A stretch of DNA of 64,000 bases from Deltaproteobacteria bacterium (GCA_016214985.1 JACRMM010000030.1:186001-250000); one strand, 5' to 3'; shown: positions 56,003 to 64,000, numbered from the stretch's first letter. Notes: generated by a model not told the origin, from the letters alone. A program made the numbers and translations.

Positions 56003-57934
56003 TCAATTGGAGCTCTTGGTGAGGGCGGCCAGGGCGTTGGTGAGGTAGCTGCCCTGGTTGTTGAGTTCGCTGATGGTCTGTTCCATCCGGTTGAACTGGG
56101 CGAGCAGGCTCTCTCGTCTGACTTCGAGGCGCGCTTCCATCTCCTTGATCTGTGTGGCGATGCTCTCGACGGATTTCGTCAGGCTCGACTGCTGAAGTCC
56201 TGCGACGCCCGAGAGGGGGTCGGTCAGGTTCGAGAGGTACTCGTCGAAGCGGGAGAAGATCCCCTTGGTCACGGTTACCGTGGACTCGGGCCCTGCGCCG
56301 AGCCCCCCGTCGAGCTCGACCAGGAGCTGCAGGCCGTCGGTCTTCGCGTTGCCCGAGTTGCCTTTGAGGATCTGACCCGTGCCCGTAGCGGGCTCCCCGT
56401 TGATTGTTCCTGCCACGTTCTGTCCTGTGCTCGCGGCGACGCCGGAGAGCTTGAGGGTCGTGAGGCCGCTTCCGCCGATCAGTTCTATCTTGGAGCTCGA
56501 CCCGTACCGGGCCGAGGTGATCGTGAGCGCGCCGGCCCCATCGGCCGCGACCGTGACCTTGCCCTGGAACGAGCCGTTGATCTTCGCCTGGATCTCGGCG
56601 GCGAGCGACTCCGCCGTGTAGTCGGTCTTGTGCGCCAGCGTGATGGTGCGCGGCGAAGCCCCGTCCACCGAAAGGGTGAGCTGGTCGTTCGCGGCGTCGA
56701 TCGAGAGCCCAGCCGCCGCGGTCCCGGTTGCGGCGGCTCGAGTGGCCACTTGGGTCACGTCCACTGCATAACCGGCGGTCGACTGCTGGGTCTTTGCGCC
56801 CGCGAAAACGAACGAGATCCGGGTGTTCGTCGAGTCCGCCCCCGTGCGAAAGAGGCGCATCGTCCCCTCGAAATCCTTCCCCATGGCCGTGGAGAGCTTC
56901 GAGGCGTCGAAGGAGAGCTTCCCCCCGTCGCCCACCGTGATCCCCACCGACGAGAGGGTGCGGTACTCGGAGTTGCTCGCCACGGTGCTCGAGACAAGGC
57001 TGCTAAGGCTTCGCTGCACGCCCATCAGGGTCGAGTCGCCCATGAGGATGCCGGCCACGTTCTTGTCCGAGTCGTAGGCGAACTGCTTGGAAATCTCGGC
57101 GGTGATGTCGTTGTAGGCGTCGACGAAGGCCTTCACCTTCTCGGCCACCGCGTCGCTGTTTCGCGAGACGGAGATCGTCACCGGCTTGCCGGGGTCGGCC
57201 GCCTTGAGGTCGAGGGCCACTCCCTTGATCAGAGTGTTGATCGTGTTCGAGGCCGAGTTCACGATGATGGCGCCGGCGCCCGAGCCGAGCTTGACCTGTG
57301 CGTCCTCGGCGGCCTGCACCGGGTTCTCGAGGTCGAAGGCCAGGTTGACCCCTTCGTCCTGGGTGATCGAGAGGGCGTTCTCCGCACCCGTGGCGTTGGC
57401 GGCCAGAAGGAGCCTGTAGCTTCCGCCCGTGCTCACCACCGAGGCTGTAACGCCGATTTTGGCGTCGTTAAGGGCCTTGGCGACCCCGTCGAGAGTGTTG
57501 TTGTTGGCGCTGAGGGTGAGGGTGTACGTTGCACCGCTACCCACTTGAATACTGAGGGCCCCTGTGCCGATGCTCGCGGTGCTGGAGTCGTAGTTCTGGG
57601 AGGCCACCTGGTGGGCCTTCGCCAGCTTCTCGACGGACACCGTGTAGGTGCCCGTGGGCGCTTCCAGGCTCGCCCGGGCCGTCAAGGTCGACTCGTTGGA
57701 GGAGGTCACCGTCTGGTTGTTCCAGGTGGCGAGCCGAGAGAGGTCGCCGGCCGCCACGCTCACCGAGAGGAGTTTGCTGTTGAGCACCTGCCACGTGTCC
57801 GCTTGGTTTTGGATGCGAGTCTGCTCCGCCTCCTTCAGGATCTTCGGCCGGCTCTCCACGGTGATGAGCTTGTCCACCGTCTCCGACGCCTTGATCCCGG
57901 TGGCAAGCCCCTCGAACGTGATCGTCCCTGCCAT
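56003..57934 (-). CDS. fliD: Flagellar filament cap protein FliD
   Basis: 643-residue cap protein that folds flagellin monomers at the filament tip. The N-terminal coiled domain (ITFEGLATGIKASETVDKLI), TWQVLNSKLLSVSVAAGDLS, and C-terminal helices (EYLSNLTDPLSGVAGLQQSS, then RMEQTISELNNQGSYLTNAL) define FliD_N and FliD_C; the middle carries flagellin-like insertions. It is longer than the usual 450-500 residues, as are the flagellins, so cap and filament may have enlarged together. ATG 57934 follows GGGGAGGAG. The spacer to flaG holds an 8-bp-phased repeat. Confidence 0.93.
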   Translation of the reverse strand: MAGTITFEGLATGIKASETVDKLITVESRPKILKEAEQTRIQNQADTWQVLNSKLLSVSVAAGDLSRLATWNNQTVTSSNESTLTARASLEAPTGTYTVSVEKLAKAHQVASQNYDSSTASIGTGALSIQVGSGATYTLTLSANNNTLDGVAKALNDAKIGVTASVVSTGGSYRLLLAANATGAENALSITQDEGVNLAFDLENPVQAAEDAQVKLGSGAGAIIVNSASNTINTLIKGVALDLKAADPGKPVTISVSRNSDAVAEKVKAFVDAYNDITAEISKQFAYDSDKNVAGILMGDSTLMGVQRSLSSLVSSTVASNSEYRTLSSVGITVGDGGKLSFDASKLSTAMGKDFEGTMRLFRTGADSTNTRISFVFAGAKTQQSTAGYAVDVTQVATRAAATGTAAAGLSIDAANDQLTLSVDGASPRTITLAHKTDYTAESLAAEIQAKINGSFQGKVTVAADGAGALTITSARYGSSSKIELIGGSGLTTLKLSGVAASTGQNVAGTINGEPATGTGQILKGNSGNAKTDGLQLLVELDGGLGAGPESTVTVTKGIFSRFDEYLSNLTDPLSGVAGLQQSSLTKSVESIATQIKEMEARLEVRRESLLAQFNRMEQTISELNNQGSYLTNALAALTKSSN

Positions 57935-58010
57935 GACTGTTTCTCCTCCCCACGTGATCCTTCGTACCGCGACCGGTCTTCAGCCTCCGGCCTCGAGGTC
58001 TTGGCCTTCG

Positions 58011-58042
58011 AGCCTCCCAGCGTCCCGGCGTCCCAGCATCCC
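58011..58042. repeat. Octamer-phased repeats between flaG and fliD
   Basis: Four consecutive 8-mers AGCCTCCC, AGCGTCCC, GGCGTCCC, AGCATCCC; degenerate copies seem to continue on the left (57980-58010). Same architecture as the fad spacers, with different sequence and period. Confidence 0.65.
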
Positions 58043-58048
58043 CGCTTC

Positions 58049-58405
58049 CTACCCCGTCTTGTCGATCAGTACGCCCACCATCTCACCGATCCGGGCGGAG
58101 AGCTCCAGGAGCTCCTTGGAAGGGATCGTCCGGAGCACCTCACCGGTCGAGTTGTCGAGCACCTCCACCATCATCCGCTTCGCGTCGGCCTGAAACGCGA
58201 ACTGGACGGTGGTTCCGCTTGCCTTGAGAAAGGCGTTCACTCCATCGGCCGCCTGCACCACCGCTTCGTCTGTCGACTCCTGAGGGGGCAACGCCCGCGG
58301 CGGTGCATCCTGGGTCGGTCGAGGTCCTTGCTGACCCGCCGACACGGCCTGCCGCGAGGGAGAGCCTCGAATCGAAATGTCTGCGCTAGCCATCACCGCG
58401 TTCAT
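58049..58405 (-). CDS. flaG: FlaG family flagellar protein
   Basis: 118-residue protein; the C-terminal FlaG domain is clear (FAFQADAKRMMVEVLDNSTG, then VLRTIPSKELLELSARIGEM), preceded by a disordered Ser/Pro/Gln-rich N-terminus. FlaG is thought to affect filament length and lies between flagellin and fliD in many species. ATG 58405 follows GCAAGGAGGCAACTC. It is separated from the flagellin stop by two hairpins, the first a likely partial terminator. Confidence 0.88.
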   Translation of the reverse strand: MNAVMASADISIRGSPSRQAVSAGQQGPRPTQDAPPRALPPQESTDEAVVQAADGVNAFLKASGTTVQFAFQADAKRMMVEVLDNSTGEVLRTIPSKELLELSARIGEMVGVLIDKTG

Positions 58406-58423
58406 GAGTTGCCTCCTTGCGTC

Positions 58424-58454
58424 AAACCGGCGGCGTTTTCGCCGCCTCAGGTTT
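58424..58454 (-). other. Hairpin in the flaG leader
   Basis: Minus-strand stem GGCGGCG-AAAA-CGCCGCC extended by AAACC/GGTTT with a 3-nt bulge, ending 18 bp before the flaG ATG. It may affect flaG translation or stop readthrough; no T-run follows. Confidence 0.4.
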
Positions 58455-58469
58455 CAGGATGGCGAGGGA

Positions 58470-58503
58470 GGAGGGGAGGGCCGGTCCTTGGGCCCTCCCC
58501 TCC
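58470..58503 (-). terminator. Hairpin after flagellin 1 (partial terminator)
   Basis: Perfect 13-bp stem GGAGGGGAGGGCC / GGCCCTCCCCTCC, 8-nt loop, starting 9 bp after the flagellin stop. No T-run follows, so it may trim or attenuate rather than fully stop transcription into flaG-fliD. Confidence 0.55.
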
Positions 58504-58512
58504 GTCAAGCCG

Positions 58513-60909
58513 TTACCCTCTCAGAAGGGTGAGAAGGTTGTTCGGTGCCTGATTGGCCTGGGCGAGCATCGCTGTGCCAGCCTGCATCATGATCTGGTAC
58601 TTGGTGAACTGTGCCATCTCGGCCGCCATGTCGGCGTCGCGGATCGTCGACTCCGAGGCCTGCAGGTTCTCCGAGGACACCCGCAGGGTGTCGAGGTTGG
58701 CCTCCAGGGTGTTCGCCTGGAAGGCGCCGAGATTGCCTCGGATCGTCGACACCTGGTCGATGGCCGCGTCGATCATTACGATCGCGTCCTGGGCTCCCTT
58801 GGCCGTGGTGACGTCGATGTCCGCCAGGCTGGCGAAGTTGCTCGAGATGCCTGCCAGGTCGGAGTCGGCGTCGGCGTTCGCCTTCACGGCGAGGCTTGCG
58901 GCCGATATATCTTGGACGCCGATCTTCACCGTTTGGTCCTGGTTCGCGCCGATCTGGAAGACCAGGGACTTGTCCTCCAGGCTGACATTCGAGGTCCCTG
59001 CCACCAACGTGGTCCCAAAGTTCACTTTCAGGGTGTTCGGGCCGCCATTGTTCGTGGTCGCGCCGTCGGCGAGGTCCACACGGTTCTGGCCTGCGGTCAC
59101 ATCGACCCAGCTGCCGGCGCCGCCGCTCGCGCTGCTCAGCCGGGCCTGGTAGGCCGTCTGCACCACGGCGATGGTGCCGGAAGCGCTGAGGTTCGCGGTG
59201 GTCACGCCGCTGACGTCCAGCGTCACCGAGTCGTTGGCCGCCCCGGTCGCGGTGGCGGTCGTGGACGTGCTGTGGAAGGCGCCGCCGCCCACGGTGTTGC
59301 CGTCGACGACGAGTTTCGCGGCGCTGGCGCCCAGATCGACGGTGAAGGCGTCCGCTGCCTTGTGGTAGCCGGCCCCGACCGTGAACTGGAAGTTGAAGTC
59401 CGACCCGGCGGCTGTCCAGGTGCCAGCGTTGTTCGTGAAGGTGACCCCCGAGACGGTCGCCCCGGTGGTGGCGTTCTTGAGCACGAAGTCGCCGGCGACC
59501 AAGGCGCTGTCGAGCTTGTTGTTCGCGAGCTCGACCTTGTAGCTCGCCCCGGCGGTCCCCGAGTAGTAGCTGCTGGCGCCCAGAGTGGTCGTGACGGTGG
59601 CGGCCGTGCCCGTGAACTTCGCCAGGTTGATGACGTCGCCGCCCGTGAAATCGGAGAGGGCGGCAGCGGCGAGGTTCAGGTGGACGTTGTCGGCTCCGTT
59701 GGCCACCGTGAGATCGATCTGGCTGGCGAAGTCGCTGTAGAGAGCGACGTTCGAGCCGGTGTCGAGCTTGATCCCCAGATTGCTGGCGGTGACAGCCAAC
59801 GTAACGGTGTCGCCGGTCACCCCGGCTCCCGAGACGGCCGCGGCGTTGTTGAAAGTGATGCTGTTCGTCCCCCAAGAGAGGGTGCGGGTCGTGAAGTTCC
59901 AGGCCGCGGCTACGGCGCCGCCGCCGTCGGTGGCTACCGTGAGTCCGCCGCTGGCGACGTTGGTCGTGGCCAGGTTGACGCCGTTACCGCCGGCCGCGAC
60001 GGCGACCACCAGGGAGGCGCCGGTGCCCACGAACTTCTCGGTGCCGGCGGCCAGGTCGACCGCGATGGTCCCTGTGTTGCCTCCACCCAGCGTGGCGGTG
60101 TTCACGGAGTCGGCCGTCGCGCCGGAGAACGTCACCGTGTGGGCTCCGGCAGTGGCCAGCGTGCCGGAAAGATACGTTGCGCCGGTGGGGTTCGTGCCCA
60201 CGACCTGGATGCCCGAGGCCAGGGTCTCGGTCGCTCCCTTGGCCAGCGTCTCCAGGGCGCCGGTGAAGGACAGGGTGTGGGTTCCGGTGGAGAGGCTGCT
60301 CGAGACCGGGGAGGAGTCGCCACCCACGTAGGCGAGCCCCATGTCGGTCAAAGTGGTGCCGGCCGTGACCGAACCGGCTGTCTTCACGCCCACCGCGATG
60401 GCGTAGGCGCCGTCCGCCGCGTCGGCCGAGACCACGCTGCCCACGCCGTTGGCCCGGCTGTCGAAGGTCGTCTGGAGGGCGTTCGAGCCGTCGAGAAGCT
60501 TCTTCGTGCCGTACTGCGTGTTGCTCGCGATGCGGCTGATGGTCTCCAGGATGTTCGTCACCTCCGCCTGGTTGGCCGCGAGCATCTTCGCGTCGGCCGT
60601 GGCCGAGTTGGCCGAGTCGAGGGCCAGGCCCCGCATCTTGTCCAGGAGCGAGTGCACCTTGTCCAGAGCGCCTTCAGCGGTCTGGATCATGGAGACGCCC
60701 TTCTCGCTGTTGGTGATCGCGGCCTTGAGGCCGGCGACCTGGGCGCGCATCTGCTCCGAGATGACCAAGCCGCTCGGGTTGTCCGCGGCCTTGTTGATCC
60801 GCAGCCCCGAGGAGAGCTTCTCCATCGTGGCGCTCATCGAGCGGTCAGTCTTGTTGAGGTTGCGCCAGGCGTTGAGGGACGTGATGTTCTGGTTGATCAT
60901 GAGAGACAT
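58513..60909 (-). CDS. fliC: Giant flagellin 1
   Basis: 798-residue flagellin, about twice usual size. The conserved D0/D1 ends are intact: MINQNITSLNAWRNLNKTDR, LSSGLRINKAADNPSGLVIS, SEKGVSMIQTAEGALDKVHS at the start and NLQASESTIRDADMAAEMAQ, MLAQANQAPNNLLTLL at the end. About 500 central residues form surface domains rich in Thr, Ser, Ala and Gly, a substrate-like composition for glycosylation. ATG 60909 follows ATGGAGGAAATCTC. Its sigma-28 promoter overlaps the stop codon of the upstream TPR gene, leaving a leader of about 185 nt. Most of the sequence is nearly identical to flagellin 2 except residues about 225-385. Confidence 0.96.
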   Translation of the reverse strand: MSLMINQNITSLNAWRNLNKTDRSMSATMEKLSSGLRINKAADNPSGLVISEQMRAQVAGLKAAITNSEKGVSMIQTAEGALDKVHSLLDKMRGLALDSANSATADAKMLAANQAEVTNILETISRIASNTQYGTKKLLDGSNALQTTFDSRANGVGSVVSADAADGAYAIAVGVKTAGSVTAGTTLTDMGLAYVGGDSSPVSSSLSTGTHTLSFTGALETLAKGATETLASGIQVVGTNPTGATYLSGTLATAGAHTVTFSGATADSVNTATLGGGNTGTIAVDLAAGTEKFVGTGASLVVAVAAGGNGVNLATTNVASGGLTVATDGGGAVAAAWNFTTRTLSWGTNSITFNNAAAVSGAGVTGDTVTLAVTASNLGIKLDTGSNVALYSDFASQIDLTVANGADNVHLNLAAAALSDFTGGDVINLAKFTGTAATVTTTLGASSYYSGTAGASYKVELANNKLDSALVAGDFVLKNATTGATVSGVTFTNNAGTWTAAGSDFNFQFTVGAGYHKAADAFTVDLGASAAKLVVDGNTVGGGAFHSTSTTATATGAANDSVTLDVSGVTTANLSASGTIAVVQTAYQARLSSASGGAGSWVDVTAGQNRVDLADGATTNNGGPNTLKVNFGTTLVAGTSNVSLEDKSLVFQIGANQDQTVKIGVQDISAASLAVKANADADSDLAGISSNFASLADIDVTTAKGAQDAIVMIDAAIDQVSTIRGNLGAFQANTLEANLDTLRVSSENLQASESTIRDADMAAEMAQFTKYQIMMQAGTAMLAQANQAPNNLLTLLRG

Positions 60910-61100
60910 GAGATTTCCTCCATGAAGGGCGGGGCGGGGAAGCCCCAGCGGTTTCGTTCCGGCGTCCTTGCCGTGTGCCACAGTTTGAAGGGCGTGGCGC
61001 CCCCGGAAGGCTTACGGCCCCTTCCACGGCCTCGAGTTGATGCGTTTCTGTGCCCGGACTTCACCTCCTTTCGCAAAGTGGAAACCATGCTCTGACCCTC
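60910..61100 (-). other. Long flagellin 1 leader
   Basis: About 185 nt between the predicted start of transcription and the ATG. It contains AAAGGAGGTG and, at the ribosome binding site, ATGGAGGA, which could serve as CsrA-type GGA sites, and a 63-codon ORF (61088-60897) whose end overlaps the flagellin start. No csrA or fliW gene is in the window. Post-transcriptional control is possible but only inferred. Confidence 0.35.
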
Positions 61101-61127
61101 TTATCGGCGGGCCTTGGCCCGACTTGA
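61101..61127 (-). promoter_or_regulatory. Sigma-28 promoter of flagellin 1
   Basis: Minus strand TCAAGTCG (61127-61120), 11-bp spacer, GCCGATAA (61108-61101). Perfect -10 and canonical spacing; -35 5/8. The TAA of the -10 is the stop codon of the TPR gene. Confidence 0.75.
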
Positions 61128-61628
61128 GGGCGACGAGAGATCTTTTTCGATCTCCGCGATCCTCTCCATGAGCTCAGGCTGGCCCGGGGCGAGGCGGTCC
61201 GCCTCCCGGTAGGCCTCGCCTGCGGTGGCAGGAGATCCCGCCGCCCGGTGCGCGTCGCCGATCAGGAGCAGCGCTGCCGGGGCCTGCGCAGGATCGAAGA
61301 GCGCGACCGCCTCGGCGAAGGAAAGCGCGTCTTCGCAGCGTCCGTTGCGGAGCAACAGGGCACCGAGTGCCAGGATTGCGTCGGACCGCGACCGATCTGC
61401 CTCTGCCACGCCTTGCAGCAGCGCGAAGGCTTCGGCGTCCTGACCCAACTCGGCGAGAGTCAGGCCGAGGGCGACGCGTAGCTCCGGGTGCTCGGGGTGG
61501 GAGGCGAGCGCCGCGCGTAGAAGCGCTTCGGCCGCCGCGCCGTGGCCCCGCTCCCGCAGTCGGGCCGCCTCGTGAGTCACCTCTTGCGGATCGCCCGCGT
61601 CGGGCGGGGATATGGCGTTCGAGTTCAT
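61101..61628 (-). CDS. TPR protein encoded between the two flagellins
   Basis: 175-residue cytoplasmic tetratricopeptide protein with about four repeats (AEALLRAALASHPEHPELRV, LLQGVAEADRSRSDAILALG, AEAVALFDPAQAPAALLLIG, AYREADRLAPGQPELMERIA). No signal peptide. It lies 85 bp after flagellin 2 and its stop codon forms part of the flagellin 1 promoter. Position suggests a role in flagellin handling, for example as chaperone or part of a glycosylation complex, but the sequence itself only shows TPRs. ATG 61628 follows AAGGAGAGGACC. Confidence 0.78.
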   Translation of the reverse strand: MNSNAISPPDAGDPQEVTHEAARLRERGHGAAAEALLRAALASHPEHPELRVALGLTLAELGQDAEAFALLQGVAEADRSRSDAILALGALLLRNGRCEDALSFAEAVALFDPAQAPAALLLIGDAHRAAGSPATAGEAYREADRLAPGQPELMERIAEIEKDLSSPSSRAKARR

Positions 61629-61649
61629 GGTCCTCTCCTTGGGCGGCCC

Positions 61650-61681
61650 ACGGCCCGGCGCGTTTCCTCGCGCCGGACCGT
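61650..61681 (-). terminator. Hairpin after flagellin 2
   Basis: 13-bp stem ACGGTCCGGCGCG / CGCGCCGGGCCGT (one G-U pair) with a 6-nt loop, 32 bp after the flagellin 2 stop and 21 bp before the TPR start. No T-run; partial termination or transcript stabilisation is likely. Confidence 0.5.
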
Positions 61682-61713
61682 GAAACCGGGGTCGGTCGCG
61701 ACGCGCCCGGGGC

Positions 61714-63999
61714 CTACTGGAGCAGCTTCAGCAGATTCTGCGGCATCTGGTTGGCTTGGGCAAGCATCGCCGTGCCGGCCTGCATCATGATCTGGTACTT
61801 GGTGAACTGTGCCATCTCGGCCGCCATGTCGGCGTCACGGATGGTGGACTCCGAGGCCTGCAAGTTCTCGGAAGCCACCCTCAGGCTGTCGAGGTTGGCC
61901 TCGAGGGTATTGGCCTGGAAGGCGCCGAGCGTGCCGCGGATCGTGGACACCTGGTCGATGGCCGCGTCGATCATCACGATCGCGTCCTGGGCACCCTGGG
62001 CGGTGGTGATGTCGATGTCGGCCAGACTGTCGAAGCTGCTCGTGATGTTCGCCAGGTCGGAGGTGGAGTCGGCGTTCGCCTTTACGGCGAGGCTCTCAGC
62101 CGCCAGGTCCTGGATGGCGATCTTCACCGTCTGGTCCTGGTTCGCGCCGATCTGGAAGACCAGCGACTTGTCCTCCAGGCTGACATTGGAGGTTCCGGCG
62201 GCCAACGTGCTCCCGAAGTTCACCTGGAGGGTGTTCGGGCCGCCGTTGTTCGTGGTCGCGCCGTCGGCGAGGTCCACGCGGTTCTGCCCTGCGGTCACGT
62301 CGACCCAGCTGCCGGCGCCGCCGGCGGCGCTGCTCAGCCGGGCCTGGTAGGCCGTCTGAACCACGGCGATGGTGCCGGAGGCGCTGAGGTTCGCGGTGGT
62401 CACGCCGCTGACGTCCAGCGCCACCGAGTCGTTGGCCGCCCCGGTCGCGGTGGCGGTCGTGGAGGTGCTGTGGAAGGCGCCGCCGCCCACGGTGTTGCCG
62501 TCGACTACCAGTTTTGCGGAGCTCGCTCCCAGATCGACGGTGAAGGCGTCCGCTGCCTTGTGGTAGCCGGTCCCGACCGTGAACTGGACGTTGAAGTCCG
62601 ACCCGGCGGCTGTCCAGGTGCCAGCGTTGTTCGTGAAGGTGACCCCCGAGACGGTGGCGCCGGTGGTGGCGTTCTTGAGCACGAAGTCGCCGGCGACCAG
62701 GGCGCTGTCGAGCTTGTCGTTGACGAGCTCGACCTTGTAGCTCGCCCCGGCCGTACCCGAGTAGTAGCTGCTGGCGCCCAGGGTGGTCGTGACCGTGGCG
62801 GCCGTGCCCGTGTACTTCGCCAGGCCGATGGTCTTGGCGCCCGTAAAGGCGGAGACTGCGGTGCCGGAGAGGTTCAGGTGCACGTTGTCGGCCCCGTTGG
62901 CCACGGTGAGATCGGTCTGGCTGGCGAAGTCGCTAAAGAGGGCGACGTTCGAGCCGGTGTCGAGCTTGATCCCCAGGTTGCTGGCGGTGACGTCAAACGT
63001 GAGCGTGGCGGCGCCGGTCGTCGCCCCGGCAATGCCGGACGTTCCGTTGAAGTCGATGCTGCTAGTGCCCCAGGTGAGAGTCTGCGTTGTCTGGTTCCAG
63101 GACGCGGCCACAGCGGGAGCAGCGCCCTCGGAGACGGTAAGGAGCCCGCTTCCCGAAGTGATGCCGGCTACGTTGCTGAAGTCGGCTACGCCGGTAACGT
63201 TCAAGACGAGGGCAGCGCCGGTGTATGCCCCGACGTATTTCTCCGTCCCGGTCAGGCTGACCGCGGCGGTTCCTATCCCCGCCCCAGCACCGGCCGCGCT
63301 GGTCACCACGTCGGCCGTCGTCCCGGAGAACGTCACCGCGTGGGTCCCTTCCGCGGCCAGCGAGCTCGAGACCAACGTCGCCCCTGTGGTGTTGGTGCCC
63401 GTGACGGCGACACCCGAGCCCAGGGTCTCGGTGGCGCCCTTGGCGATGGTCTCCAGGGCGCCGGTGAAGGACAGGGTGTGGGTGCCGGTGGAGAGGCTGC
63501 TCGAGACCGGGGAGGAGTCGCCGCCCACGTAGGCGAGCCCCATGTCGGTCAGGGTGGTGCCGGCCGTGACGGAGCCGGCCGTCTTGACGCCCACCGCGAT
63601 GGCGTAGGCGCCGTCGGCCGCGTCGGCCGAGACCACGCTGCCCACGCCGTTGGCCCGGCTGTCGAAGGTCGTCTGGAGGGCGTTCGAGCCGTCGAGAAGC
63701 CTCTTCGTGCCGTACTGGGTATTGGCCGCGATCCGGCTGATGGTCTCCAGGATGTTCGTCACCTCGGCCTGGTTCGCCGCGAGCATGTTCTTGTCGTTCA
63801 CGGCGGAGTTGGCCGAATCCAGCGCGAGGCCGCGCATCTTGTCGAGGAGCGTGTGCATCTTGTCCAGGGCGGCCTCGGCCGTCTGGATCATGGACACGCC
63901 TTTCTCGCTGTTCTGGATGGCGGCCTTCATTCCCGCTACCTGGGCGCGCATCTGCTCGGAGATCACGAGTCCGCTTGGATTGTCGGAGGCTTTGTTGAT
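61714..63999 (-). CDS. fliC: Giant flagellin 2 (5' end outside the window)
   Basis: The frame is open to the window edge; 761 residues are visible and about 45 N-terminal residues are missing, judged by alignment to flagellin 1 (it begins INKASDNPSGLVISEQ). The track start at 63966 is an internal GTG. The conserved D1/D0 parts and much of the central region are nearly identical to flagellin 1 at DNA level, while one internal block (about 62960-63420) differs strongly. The C-terminus is MLAQANQMPQNLLKLLQ. The tandem arrangement points to duplication with continuing exchange between the copies. Confidence 0.95.
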   Translation of the reverse strand: MNKASDNPSGLVISEQMRAQVAGMKAAIQNSEKGVSMIQTAEAALDKMHTLLDKMRGLALDSANSAVNDKNMLAANQAEVTNILETISRIAANTQYGTKRLLDGSNALQTTFDSRANGVGSVVSADAADGAYAIAVGVKTAGSVTAGTTLTDMGLAYVGGDSSPVSSSLSTGTHTLSFTGALETIAKGATETLGSGVAVTGTNTTGATLVSSSLAAEGTHAVTFSGTTADVVTSAAGAGAGIGTAAVSLTGTEKYVGAYTGAALVLNVTGVADFSNVAGITSGSGLLTVSEGAAPAVAASWNQTTQTLTWGTSSIDFNGTSGIAGATTGAATLTFDVTASNLGIKLDTGSNVALFSDFASQTDLTVANGADNVHLNLSGTAVSAFTGAKTIGLAKYTGTAATVTTTLGASSYYSGTAGASYKVELVNDKLDSALVAGDFVLKNATTGATVSGVTFTNNAGTWTAAGSDFNVQFTVGTGYHKAADAFTVDLGASSAKLVVDGNTVGGGAFHSTSTTATATGAANDSVALDVSGVTTANLSASGTIAVVQTAYQARLSSAAGGAGSWVDVTAGQNRVDLADGATTNNGGPNTLQVNFGSTLAAGTSNVSLEDKSLVFQIGANQDQTVKIAIQDLAAESLAVKANADSTSDLANITSSFDSLADIDITTAQGAQDAIVMIDAAIDQVSTIRGTLGAFQANTLEANLDSLRVASENLQASESTIRDADMAAEMAQFTKYQIMMQAGTAMLAQANQMPQNLLKLLQ

Positions 64000-64000
64000 G

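Noticed and set aside
1-64000. CRISPR array, prophage, toxin-antitoxin or defence island.
   Set aside because: No spaced direct repeats, phage structural genes, integrase, cas genes or paired small toxin genes were seen in any part of the window.

Overview
The window is a dense, high-GC bacterial chromosome segment with no rRNA, tRNA, phage or CRISPR. It looks like a motile, sigma-28-dependent Gram-negative with a deltaproteobacterial (Desulfobacterota-like) gene content. The pointers are FadL, type II secretion GspA/GspB, c-type cytochrome and DUF362-ferredoxin proteins, indolepyruvate:ferredoxin oxidoreductase, class II (B12) ribonucleotide reductase, and a CarD/PIN-TRAM/IspDF block. I cannot name a genus. 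The left edge cuts a DERA-family aldolase and the right edge cuts a flagellin.

Layout. 1-2.3 kb: DeoC-like aldolase and FGGY sugar kinase. 2.3-3.7 kb: a RAYT-type Y1 transposase with short repeats at its flanks. 3.7-9.5 kb: singletons (TesB, PPC-domain protein, NrdJ, a receiver-first histidine kinase, a small cytochrome c lipoprotein). 9.5-16.1 kb: an outer-membrane barrel, a large PKD + RCC1 lipoprotein and the GspA/GspB pair. 16.1-26.8 kb (minus): a nine-gene run cheD-HDOD-phoH-pbp1A-pabB-pabC-DUF362/Fd-hyuA-like-HDAC, mostly joined by 4-bp ATGA/GTGA overlaps. 27-30.6 kb: cytidylate-kinase-like protein, TPR protein, HD-GYP protein and BioY. 30.6-33.1 kb: iorAB. 33.2-45.1 kb (minus): lipid uptake and beta-oxidation. 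45.2-50.4 kb: queuosine-tRNA mannosyltransferase-like protein, a second DUF362 protein, CarD, PIN/TRAM, fused IspDF. 50.3-64 kb (minus): late flagellar genes.

Two regulatory networks can be read from the DNA. (1) The fatty-acid block has the gene order and sizes of Bacillus fadNAE plus lcfA-fadR. A perfect 18-bp palindrome matching the Bacillus FadR box lies over the predicted start of the lcfA-fadR-fadN-fadA-fadE transcript. FadL and a VolA-like lipase lie beside it, with a different palindrome upstream of fadL. (2) Sigma-28 promoters (TAAAGTTT-N11/12-GCCGATAA type) lie upstream of a flagellin, a FlgM-associated protein, fliM-fliY-pilZ, and, outside the flagellar cluster, the HD-GYP gene. 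fliA has its own sigma-70-like promoter but no ATG, GTG or TTG at a sensible place; an ATT behind a good ribosome binding site is the best start.

Other points: two very large, nearly identical flagellins that differ mainly in one internal block; a BirA operator overlapping the bioY promoter; and spacers filled with 7- or 8-bp-phased micro-repeats whose sequence differs from spacer to spacer. No defence island, CRISPR or obvious new enzyme system is visible. The most promising leads are the phased spacer repeats, the transplanted FadR regulon, the ATT-start fliA and the mosaic giant flagellins.
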